A stretch of DNA of 17,747 nt, from the NCBI GenBank assembly GCA_046759185.1, contig JBHIBO010000029.1, forward strand, positions 1 to 17,747. The letters run 5' to 3'. Source of the stretch: JAJISK01 sp046759185. GTDB lineage: Archaea; Thermoplasmatota; Thermoplasmata; RBG-16-68-12; JAJISG01. Of the stretch, positions 11,981 through 17,747 are shown piece by piece. A program made the translations under genes and the position numbers. The notes under the pieces are model-generated. The model was not told the DNA's origin. It saw nothing but the letters and a program-made list of their open reading frames with translations, and did not search any database. Numbering within the stretch: position 1 is the stretch's first letter; each line of letters opens with the position of its first letter.

Positions 11981-13687
11981 ATGAAGAACCAGGAGATCGC
12001 CCGCATCTTCTTCGGGATGGCCGACCACCTGGAGCTGCAAGGCGTCGATTTCAAGCCCAGCGCCTACCGGCGCGCCGCCCGGAACATCGAGGGGATGAGC
12101 CAGGACGTGGAGGACCTCTGGCGGGAGGACCGCGTGGGCGAGATCCCCGGCATCGGCAGGGCCCTCGAGGCCAAGATCGCCGAGTACTTGGAGACGGGCC
12201 AGGTCCAGGCGTATGAGAAACTCAAGGAGGAGGTCCCCGAAGGCCTCGTCGAAATCATGCGCATCCAGGGCGTCGGCCCGAAGACCACGAAACTCCTCTA
12301 CGACCGCCTGGGCATCTCCACCGTCGAGGAGCTGAAGGAGGCCGCGGAGTCGGGCCGCTTGTACGGGGTGAAGGGCCTCGGTCCGAAGAAGGCGGAGAAC
12401 ATCCTGCGGGGCATCGAGCTGCGGGAGGCCTACAAGCAGCGGCGGATCCTGGGACGGGCCCTCCCCGATGCCGAGAGCATCGTGGCCCACCTGGAGACCC
12501 ATGCCCCTATCGACCGCATCGCCATCGGGGGGAGTCTCCGTCGGATGCGGGAGACCATCGGGGACATCGACATCCTGGTCACGTCCTCGGAACCCGCGGA
12601 GGTCATGTTGGCCTTCACCGGGATGCCCGAGGTGGAGGAGGTCCTCCTCCAGGGGAATACGAAGTCATCTGTCATCCTAACGGACGGGATGCAGGCCGAC
12701 CTCCGTGTCCTCGACGCGGAGAGCTACGGGGCCGGCCTCTTGTACTTCACCGGCTCCAAGGACCACAACATCCGGCTGCGAAGCCTCGCCATCTCGTTGG
12801 GCATGCGCCTCAACGAGTACGGGGCCTTTCGCGGGAAGGAGCAGGTGGCGGGGGCCACGGAGGCGGAGGTTTACCAGGCCCTGGGCCTCCCCTACATCGA
12901 GCCGGAGCTTCGCCAGGCCCAGGGTGAGATCGAGGCGGCGCAACGCGGCGAGCTCCCCGATCTCGTCACCATCGACGACCTCCGGGGGGACCTCCACGTC
13001 CACACGAACTGGAGCGACGGGCACGACACCCTCGAGGCCATGGTTAGGGCCGCCCAGTCCAAGGGGTACGAGTACGTGGGCATCAGCGATCACTCCCAGT
13101 CCCTCTACATCGCGGGGGGGCTGAAGGAAGAGGAGGTCTTCGAGGAGGATGCTGAGATGAAGGCCCTCCAGGAGAAGATGCCGGACATCCGCATCCTCCA
13201 CGGCGCGGAGATCGAGATCCTCGAGGGAGGGGAGCTCGACTACCCGGAGGAGGTCCTGCGCGAACTCGACTACGCCATTGGCGCGGTCCACTCCCGCTTC
13301 ACGCAGCCGGAGGCGGAGATGACGGCCCGCGTGATCACGGCCATCGAGAACGAGCACATGAACATCCTCGCCCATCCGACGGCCCGCCAGATCAACGAAC
13401 GCGAGCCCATAAACCTCGACCTCCCGAAGGTCTTCGAGGCGGCGGCGGAGACGGGCACCGCCCTGGAACTCAACGCGGGCATCAGTCGCCTGGACCTCAA
13501 CGGGGCTCACGCGCGGGCGGCTCGGGAGGCGGGAGCACCCCTCATCATCGACACGGACGCCCACGCCACCGTGGGCCTCGATCAGATGAAGTACGGGGTG
13601 GGACAGGCGCGTCGCGGGTGGCTGGAGGCAAAGGATGTCGTCAACACGCTCCCGCTCAAGGAGTTCCAGGCCTGGCTCGCCGACTAG
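11981..13687 (+). CDS. polX: PolX-family DNA polymerase with C-terminal PHP domain
   Basis: A 568-aa protein of the length typical for bacterial and archaeal PolX. It has an N-terminal 8-kDa-like helical domain with helix-hairpin-helix motifs (EIPGIGRALEAKI near 54-66, IQGVGPKTTKLL near 95-106, VKGLGPKKAENIL near 130-142). The nucleotidyltransferase palm has GGSLRRMRETIGDIDILV at 183-200, carrying metal-binding Asp195 and Asp197, and the third Asp240 in MQADLRV. The PHP domain from about 335 carries GDLHVHTNWSDG (336-347), ISDHSQ, HGAEIEI, GAVHSRF, LAHPT and DTDAH, the metal-binding set for 3'-5' exonuclease or AP-endonuclease activity. Role: gap filling in base excision repair. Its TAG stop shares a CTAG with the convergent NUDIX gene. 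Confidence 0.95.
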   Translation: MKNQEIARIFFGMADHLELQGVDFKPSAYRRAARNIEGMSQDVEDLWREDRVGEIPGIGRALEAKIAEYLETGQVQAYEKLKEEVPEGLVEIMRIQGVGPKTTKLLYDRLGISTVEELKEAAESGRLYGVKGLGPKKAENILRGIELREAYKQRRILGRALPDAESIVAHLETHAPIDRIAIGGSLRRMRETIGDIDILVTSSEPAEVMLAFTGMPEVEEVLLQGNTKSSVILTDGMQADLRVLDAESYGAGLLYFTGSKDHNIRLRSLAISLGMRLNEYGAFRGKEQVAGATEAEVYQALGLPYIEPELRQAQGEIEAAQRGELPDLVTIDDLRGDLHVHTNWSDGHDTLEAMVRAAQSKGYEYVGISDHSQSLYIAGGLKEEEVFEEDAEMKALQEKMPDIRILHGAEIEILEGGELDYPEEVLRELDYAIGAVHSRFTQPEAEMTARVITAIENEHMNILAHPTARQINEREPINLDLPKVFEAAAETGTALELNAGISRLDLNGAHARAAREAGAPLIIDTDAHATVGLDQMKYGVGQARRGWLEAKDVVNTLPLKEFQAWLAD

Positions 13688-14157
13688 GAGCCGGACGAGG
13701 GCCCCTGCATCCCGTGGAGGCGATGGAAGGCACTACGCACGACCCGCTTATCGTTCTCATAGTGCAGGAGTCGGAGCGCCTCCTTCTCCGTGCACCACCG
13801 GTAGCCGTCGAAGAACGGCTCGAGCTTGACGCTTCCCCCGACCACCTCGGCCAGGTAGTACCTCACCGTCTTGTCGTAGTTCACGCTCTCGGCCGGCCAA
13901 TGGTACTGGTACCGGATGTCCAGGACGTGGCCCAACAGGGTGCAGTAGAGGCCCGTCTCTTCCTGAATCTCACGTTGGGCCGCGTCCTCGGGTTCCTCCC
14001 CTTCCTCCACGCCCCCCTTGGGGAGACACCACCGCCGCTCGCTCCCCTTGCGGAGCAGAAGCACCTGGCCCCCGGGACGAAACACGACACCCCCCGCCGA
14101 GAGGGTCTCGACCACGGGCGTCTCCTTGCTGTTGCCAGGGCGCCCAGGACGAACCAT
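13684..14157 (-). CDS. NUDIX hydrolase
   Basis: A 157-aa protein with a perfect Nudix box from Gly48 to Leu70: G-x5-E54-x7-R62-E63-I-Q-E66-E67-T-G69-L. It hydrolyses a nucleoside diphosphate linked to another group, with Mg2+ bound by the box glutamates. The preceding LSAGGVVFRPGG and WCLPKGGVEEGE resemble the diadenosine polyphosphate or MutT-like hydrolases, but substrate cannot be assigned. The extra 15 N-terminal residues look unstructured. The ATG at 14157 has a TATA-like ACTTAAAT centred about 34 nt upstream. The stop codon lies in the same CTAG as the PolX stop on the opposite strand. Confidence 0.92.
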   Translation of the reverse strand: MVRPGRPGNSKETPVVETLSAGGVVFRPGGQVLLLRKGSERRWCLPKGGVEEGEEPEDAAQREIQEETGLYCTLLGHVLDIRYQYHWPAESVNYDKTVRYYLAEVVGGSVKLEPFFDGYRWCTEKEALRLLHYENDKRVVRSAFHRLHGMQGPSSGS

Positions 14158-14187
14158 GCGACTCGTTCAGATTATGCAGGCGCCAGG

Positions 14188-14195
14188 ATTTAAGT
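14188..14195 (-). promoter_or_regulatory. TATA-like box of the NUDIX gene
   Basis: ACTTAAAT on the minus strand, centred about 34 nt before the ATG at 14157, predicting a leader of roughly 8 nt. Confidence 0.45.
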
Positions 14196-14226
14196 CTTCG
14201 ACCGTCCGATCCTCACAGCGGCCGGG

Positions 14227-15105
14227 TCAGCGGAATTCGTCCATGAGCCGCTCGTAGGGCCAGGCCTTCGGGTCCAGGTTTTCCGCGACGGGGGCCCTCT
14301 TGAGGTCTGCCAGGACCCGTTCCTCGTAGGACTCGGGGGGGGCGGCATCCTGGTAGAGAATCCCCACCGGAATCTTCTCGGAGTTCAGGACGAGGTCCAG
14401 GGCGCGCGTGCGATCGATGGGCTCGTACCCCTCCTCCTCCAGCTTCCGAATGTTATTCCGGAACCAGGCGTAGGTGTTGACCTTGTTGAACGTCACACAG
14501 GGGCTCAGGTCATCTACAACGGAGAAACCGGGGTGCTGGATGGCCGCCTCGAAGGTGGCGACGCTCCCCTTCATGTCCCCCGAGAAAGACCGGGCGACGA
14601 AGGTGGCGCCGGCGGCGAGAGCCAACGCTGCGCCGTCGATGGGATCCTCCTCCGACCCATCCGGGGAGGAGCCCGAGGTGAACCCGCGGGCGGCCGTGGG
14701 GGAGAACTGGCCCTTGGTTAGGCCGTAGACCTGGTTGTTCATCACGATCATCGTGATGTTTACGTTGCGCCGAATCGCGTGGATGAAGTGGCCCATGCCG
14801 ATGGCGTACCCGTCACCGTCCCCCGTTGCGACGATGACGTTGAGATCGGGGTTTGCGATCTTGATGGCGCTGGCCACGGGGAGGGGGCGTCCGTGGATTG
14901 TGTGGAAGGTGTAGGACTTGAAGTAGTCCGAAATCTTGCTCGAGCACCCGATTCCTGTGACGAGTACGATCTGTTCGGGGCGCAGCTCCATGTTGACCAT
15001 GGCCCGCTTCAGGGCGCCGTTCACCCCGAAGTCCCCACACCCGGGGCACCAGGTCTCCTCATGAGCGTTGAACTCCTTGATGGTGAGGTCGTAGGCCTGG
15101 GCCAC
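14227..15105 (-). CDS. korB: 2-oxoacid:ferredoxin oxidoreductase, beta subunit
   Basis: A 292-aa thiamine pyrophosphate subunit. It has TWCPGCGDFG at 18-27 and GIGCSSKI at 51-58. Cys20, Cys23 and Cys54, probably with Cys203, match the four ligands of the single [4Fe-4S] cluster in two-subunit enzymes. The TPP motif runs from GDGDGYAIG at 96-104 to MNNQVYGLTKGQ at 122-133. No separate ferredoxin domain or gene is seen, as in the archaeal two-subunit type. Together with the alpha subunit it oxidises 2-oxoacids (2-oxoglutarate, pyruvate or others) to acyl-CoA, reducing ferredoxin. The GTG start directly abuts the korA stop with no gap and has a strong GGAGGTG inside the end of korA, so translation is coupled. 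Confidence 0.93.
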   Translation of the reverse strand: MAQAYDLTIKEFNAHEETWCPGCGDFGVNGALKRAMVNMELRPEQIVLVTGIGCSSKISDYFKSYTFHTIHGRPLPVASAIKIANPDLNVIVATGDGDGYAIGMGHFIHAIRRNVNITMIVMNNQVYGLTKGQFSPTAARGFTSGSSPDGSEEDPIDGAALALAAGATFVARSFSGDMKGSVATFEAAIQHPGFSVVDDLSPCVTFNKVNTYAWFRNNIRKLEEEGYEPIDRTRALDLVLNSEKIPVGILYQDAAPPESYEERVLADLKRAPVAENLDPKAWPYERLMDEFR

Positions 15106-16866
15106 CTAGGCCACCTCCCGTGCCGCCGCCTCGATCTCCCCTGGCGTCATCAACAGGCCATCATACCGCGTGACAGAGGTCGTCGGGAGCACCTTCCCCA
15201 GGAGGGTCGGCAACAACGCGGCCAACTGTCCCGAGTAGTTGTGTTCCACCACGAGGATTTCTCTCGCTCCCGCCAGAAGGTCCTTCACCTCCGCCGCTGG
15301 GAACGGCCAGAGGGTTCGGAGCTGGACGTACTTCGTGGCGATGCCGTCCTCCTCCAGGCGCTCCATCGCTTCCCAGATCGCGCCCGTGGGATAGCCGAAG
15401 CTCAGGAAGACGATCTCCGCCGAGGGGTCACCGTGCAGGACCGTTCCAGGCAAGTCGGGACGGGCAGTCTCCAGCTTGCGCATCCGCTTCGCCACCATGG
15501 CCTTGCGGATCTCGGGGTCTTCCGTCGTGTAGCCCATCTCATCGTGCTCGTTGCTGCTGGCCTCGTACAAACCGCCGGGGATGGAGGGAATGGGGCGTGG
15601 GGAAACCCCGTCCTCGACGAGGGCGTATCGGTGGAAGATGCCGCCATCGGCTGTCTCCAGGGCCTCGATGGGACGGTTGAGGAGCTTCCCGCGGTCGACC
15701 TCGATCCGGGAGAGGTCGAGGGGCGGAATCGTCTGCTTGTTCTGGAAGAGGGCTTGGTCGCCGAGCACGATGACGGGAAGCTGAAATCGTTCGGCCAGGT
15801 TGAGGGCCGTGGCGGTCAGGTAGAATCCCTCCTCGATCGTTCCCGGGGCCAGCACAATTCGAGGGAAGTCGCCATGGGACGCGAAGAGGACGTGTTTGAG
15901 ATCCGCCTGCTCCACCTTGGTCGGGAGGCCCGTCCCCGGTCCGCCCCGCTGCCCGTGGATGATGACGAGAGGAAGCTCTGCCATCCCCGCCATGCTGATC
16001 GCCTCCGTCATGAGGTCGGCGCCTGGGCCGGAGGTCCCGGTCATGGCCCGGAGTCCGGCGTAGGAGGCACCCAGACACATCGTGACGGCCGAAATCTCAT
16101 CTTCCGCCTGCACGACGACACCGTTGTACTCAGGCATATGGGCCGCAAGCCATTCGAGGATTTCCGTGGCCGGGGTGATGGGATAGCCGGCGTAGAACCG
16201 CAGCCCTGCCGCGAGAGCCCCGTACGCGATGGCGTAGTCTCCGAGGATGAGAAGTCTGTCCTGCACCTCGCGGCTCTCAAGCAGGTAGGGGTCCGTCTTC
16301 TCGAAGTGCTCCTCGGCGTACTCCGCCCCCAGGTCCAAAGCCTGGAAGTTCTTCTGGACGATCTCTTCCCCCTTCCGGGAGAACTCCTTCTCGATGGCGT
16401 CCTTGATGATGGCCACGTCGACGGTGAGGAGGTGGGCCAACACACCGAGGGAGACGACATTCTTGAAAATCTCCGCCCGCGCGCCTCCAAGGTTGTCCAC
16501 CGCGATGCTCTTCAAGGGGACCTGGTAGACGTGGACGTCCTCCCTCTCGAAATCGGGGGGGCCTTCCCCGCTGGAGTTGTCGTAGATCATGACGCCGTCA
16601 GGGGGAAGCTCGTCCCCGTGGAGGCGAACGGCCTCTGCGTCCAGGGCAAGGAGGACATCCGGGCGGTCCTTGCGCGCCATGATGGACCGGTCTTTTGTCC
16701 GGATGGTGTAGTTGGTGGGAAGGCCTCGGATGTTGGACGGGAAATCCCGGATGGTGAAGACTTCCAGCCCTATGTTCCGAAACACCTTGGCCAGGATCTC
16801 CCCCGTCACAAGGCTGCCGTCGCCGGCCCTGCCGCCAATCATCACGGCCAGATCGTTCGTAATCAA
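15106..16866 (-). CDS. korA: 2-oxoacid:ferredoxin oxidoreductase, fused gamma-alpha subunit
   Basis: A 586-aa fusion of the gamma domain (about 1-190, starting NDLAVMIGGRAGDGSLVTG) with the alpha domain (about 200-586). The YPITP motif at 228-232 followed by ATEILEWL is the signature implicated in CoA binding and catalysis in two-subunit archaeal enzymes. TGTSGPGADLMTEA and HGQRGGPGTGLPTK are typical alpha motifs. 2-oxoglutarate and broad 2-oxoacid specificities are both possible; the Kor symbol follows overall resemblance. The start is TTG at 16866, chosen because the conserved gamma-domain N-terminus begins right there. A TATA-like pair (TTATAA, CTTAAG) lies 29-44 nt upstream, with AGAGGGAG between. 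It heads the korA-korB operon. Confidence 0.93.
   Translation of the reverse strand: MITNDLAVMIGGRAGDGSLVTGEILAKVFRNIGLEVFTIRDFPSNIRGLPTNYTIRTKDRSIMARKDRPDVLLALDAEAVRLHGDELPPDGVMIYDNSSGEGPPDFEREDVHVYQVPLKSIAVDNLGGARAEIFKNVVSLGVLAHLLTVDVAIIKDAIEKEFSRKGEEIVQKNFQALDLGAEYAEEHFEKTDPYLLESREVQDRLLILGDYAIAYGALAAGLRFYAGYPITPATEILEWLAAHMPEYNGVVVQAEDEISAVTMCLGASYAGLRAMTGTSGPGADLMTEAISMAGMAELPLVIIHGQRGGPGTGLPTKVEQADLKHVLFASHGDFPRIVLAPGTIEEGFYLTATALNLAERFQLPVIVLGDQALFQNKQTIPPLDLSRIEVDRGKLLNRPIEALETADGGIFHRYALVEDGVSPRPIPSIPGGLYEASSNEHDEMGYTTEDPEIRKAMVAKRMRKLETARPDLPGTVLHGDPSAEIVFLSFGYPTGAIWEAMERLEEDGIATKYVQLRTLWPFPAAEVKDLLAGAREILVVEHNYSGQLAALLPTLLGKVLPTTSVTRYDGLLMTPGEIEAAAREVA
15112..15118 (-). promoter_or_regulatory. 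korB: Ribosome binding site of korB inside korA
   Basis: GGAGGTG on the minus strand, 6 nt before the korB GTG and within the last codons of korA. The octamer AGGTGGCC is repeated directly with a 1-nt gap across the junction, so one copy contributes to the Shine-Dalgarno and the other holds the start codon. Confidence 0.55.
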
Positions 16867-16894
16867 GGGGGAACTCCCTCTGGCCGGACTACAT

Positions 16895-16910
16895 CTTAAG
16901 GCTGTTATAA
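16895..16910 (-). promoter_or_regulatory. Promoter of the korAB operon
   Basis: Two TATA-like elements, TTATAA at 16905-16910 and CTTAAG at 16895-16900, lie 29-44 nt before the TTG at 16866. The upstream one gives a leader of about 14 nt that could hold the Shine-Dalgarno-like AGAGGGAG. Which one is used cannot be decided from sequence. Confidence 0.45.
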
Positions 16911-16982
16911 GGGTGATGGGCTCGGTCTGAAGGGTAACCTCAGGGTCCGACGAAGCCGGTTCTCCATTGCCCGACGGAGCGG

Positions 16983-17093
16983 CTAGTCACCGCCGCAGTG
17001 GATCTCCAGACAGATGCATTCCTCGAGGGGGAATTTGCACACCACGCACTCTTCCTCCTCCAATGGGATCAGTTCGGGGGCTTCCACGTTCAC
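16983..17093 (-). CDS. 36-aa cysteine-rich protein, probable metal-binding
   Basis: GTG at 17093 to TAG at 16983-16985. The N-terminal half is acidic (VEAPELIPLEEEE) and the rest holds Cys16, Cys19, Cys26, Cys28, His32 and Cys33 in the pattern C-x2-C-x6-C-x-C-x3-H-C. Six potential ligands in 18 residues strongly suggest zinc or iron-sulfur binding. A TATATA box on the minus strand lies 32-37 nt upstream of the GTG, one of the best promoters here, with CTTAAG as a second candidate. I do not recognise a named family. It sits alone between hsp20 and korA on the same strand. It could be a small Zn-ribbon-like regulator or a metal carrier. Confidence 0.6.
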   Translation of the reverse strand: MNVEAPELIPLEEEECVVCKFPLEECICLEIHCGGD

Positions 17094-17110
17094 TGAATGC
17101 GGCCCCGGAA

Positions 17111-17130
17111 GCTTAAGCGTTGCATATATA
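17111..17130 (-). promoter_or_regulatory. Promoter of the 36-aa Cys-rich gene
   Basis: TATATA at 17125-17130, within the run CATATATA, and the palindrome GCTTAAGC at 17111-17118. The TATATA element predicts a start site near 17101, about 8 nt before the GTG at 17093. Confidence 0.5.
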
Positions 17131-17152
17131 CCGCGGAATGACCCCCTACACC

Positions 17153-17169
17153 TGTCCGAGTACCGGACA
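17153..17169. repeat. Inverted repeat downstream of hsp20
   Basis: TGTCCG-N5-CGGACA, a perfect 6-bp inverted repeat at 17153-17158 and 17164-17169. It lies about 40 nt beyond the hsp20 stop and about 23 nt upstream of the Cys-rich gene's TATATA box. It could be a regulator site for that gene or a 3' hairpin of hsp20. Confidence 0.35.
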
Positions 17170-17209
17170 CATTGCCGGGCAGGCTGTGTCCAGCGGTCCC
17201 GAGGGGGCC

Positions 17210-17713
17210 TCAGTCGGCGCGGATGCTCTGCGCCTGCTTCGTGATCGTGATGTCCAGAACGCCGTTGTTGAAGGTCCAGGTGAGACTCGACGTCTCGACG
17301 GGTGCCGGCATCTCGATGATTTTCCAGTAGCGCCGGAAGCCTTGGGCCTCCACCGTGAGCGCCCGCTCCGACGCGCGGAGGCTGATCTTCTCCGGGGTCG
17401 TTCCCGGGAGCTCCACCGTAATGAAGATGTCCTCGTCCCCGGCGATCACGTCATACACCGGTTCCCGTTCGCTGGGATCCCTGCCCTCCACCACACGGCT
17501 CATCGATTCATCCTTCCTTCGTTCCTCGGCATCCTGCCGACGCTTCTTCTTGGTCCCCCGATCCACGGGAGTCCCCGACCAATAGGGCCGACCCCTGAAG
17601 AAATCCTTGAGCATCTTGTCGATGCGCTTCCGCATCTCCTCGAAGTCCTTCTCGAAGCCCACGATCGCCCCTCGCTCCTGTCGGACGCGGTCCGCGGAGC
17701 TCCCCTGCTCCAC
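17210..17713 (-). CDS. Hsp20 / alpha-crystallin small heat shock protein
   Basis: A 167-aa small heat shock protein, an ATP-independent holdase that binds unfolding proteins as an oligomer. The N-terminal 80 residues are charged and partly helical (FEEMRKRIDKMLKDFFRG at 24-41), with a very basic stretch TKKKRRQDAEERRKDE at 54-69. The alpha-crystallin domain spans about 85-160, with FITVELPGTTPEKISLR at 97-113 and the conserved FNNGVLDITITK at 148-159. A C-terminal I-x-I anchor is not clear, so assembly may differ from classical members. The GTG at 17713 has a TATA-like GATAATAAAC about 23 nt upstream, favouring a leaderless message and this start. Confidence 0.9.
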   Translation of the reverse strand: MEQGSSADRVRQERGAIVGFEKDFEEMRKRIDKMLKDFFRGRPYWSGTPVDRGTKKKRRQDAEERRKDESMSRVVEGRDPSEREPVYDVIAGDEDIFITVELPGTTPEKISLRASERALTVEAQGFRRYWKIIEMPAPVETSSLTWTFNNGVLDITITKQAQSIRAD

Positions 17714-17730
17714 GCCGGGTTGCCCAGTCC

Positions 17731-17740
17731 GTTTATTATC
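17731..17740 (-). promoter_or_regulatory. TATA-like box of the hsp20 gene
   Basis: GATAATAAAC on the minus strand, centred about 23 nt before the GTG at 17713. Upstream heat-shock control elements, if any, lie beyond the window. Confidence 0.45.
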
Positions 17741-17747
17741 AGCCCAC

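Noticed and set aside
11633..12502. 289-codon minus-strand frame spanning the polX and KaiC-like starts
   Set aside because: Mostly antisense to polX and then a shifted frame of the KaiC-like gene; it crosses both promoters.
14779..16899. 706-codon open frame on the plus strand
   Set aside because: It lies antisense to korA and korB, whose motifs are unmistakable. Long antisense frames are expected in GC-rich coding DNA, and its translation shows no recognisable domain.
1..17747. tRNA, rRNA, CRISPR array, insertion sequence or integrase
   Set aside because: I looked for cloverleaf-like ends, repeated spacers, terminal inverted repeats and transposase motifs and saw none. A covariance-model search would settle tRNAs.

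Overview
This GC-rich window reads as a chromosomal segment of an archaeon, most likely an uncultured high-GC member of the Thermoplasmatota or a related euryarchaeal lineage. The evidence is a set of archaeal families (fused gamma/alpha two-subunit 2-oxoacid:ferredoxin oxidoreductase, archaeal-type hypoxanthine phosphoribosyltransferase, KaiC/GvpD-like ATPase, STAND ATPase with winged helix, archaeal winged-helix regulators), TATA-like boxes (TTTAAG, TTTAAA, TTATAA) placed about 25-40 nt before starts, many apparently leaderless genes, and frequent GTG/TTG starts. The lineage is inferred; no rRNA or tRNA gene is visible. I see no insertion sequence, CRISPR array or phage gene.

Layout. (1) 1-1020, minus: 5' part of a winged-helix STAND/AAA ATPase running off the window. 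(2) 1180-2631, plus: aldehyde dehydrogenase, followed by a 284-nt spacer. (3) 2916-7032, plus: a nucleoside salvage block. A three-gene overlapping operon encodes a methylthioinosine-type phosphorylase, an MTA/SAH/5'-deoxyadenosine deaminase and hypoxanthine phosphoribosyltransferase. A separately promoted MTA phosphorylase and a second phosphoribosyltransferase (COG2236-like) follow. (4) 7176-10189: a redox/regulator island with a 40-aa leaderless ORF, two paralogous winged-helix regulators, a 29-aa C2H2-like mini zinc finger coupled to an OsmC-family protein, a Rieske ferredoxin and thioredoxin reductase. (5) 10269-11849, minus: KaiC/GvpD-like ATPase with a degenerate second domain, divergent from (6) 11981-13687, plus: PolX-type DNA polymerase with PHP domain. 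PolX is convergent with a NUDIX hydrolase, and the two share a CTAG stop. (7) 14227-16866, minus: KorA-KorB. (8) 16983-17093, minus: a 36-aa Cys-rich protein. (9) 17210-17713, minus: Hsp20.

How it works together. The salvage block appears to hold two parallel routes for by-products of S-adenosylmethionine. One is deamination, then 6-oxopurine phosphorolysis, then hypoxanthine to IMP. The other is direct MTA phosphorolysis to adenine. The active-site residues of the two phosphorylase paralogs differ in the way this split predicts. The redox island looks like a thiol/peroxide homeostasis module under local winged-helix control, with inverted repeats at the trxB promoter. The oxidoreductase supplies reduced ferredoxin. 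Several small genes (29, 36 and 40 aa) are readily missed by automated annotation.
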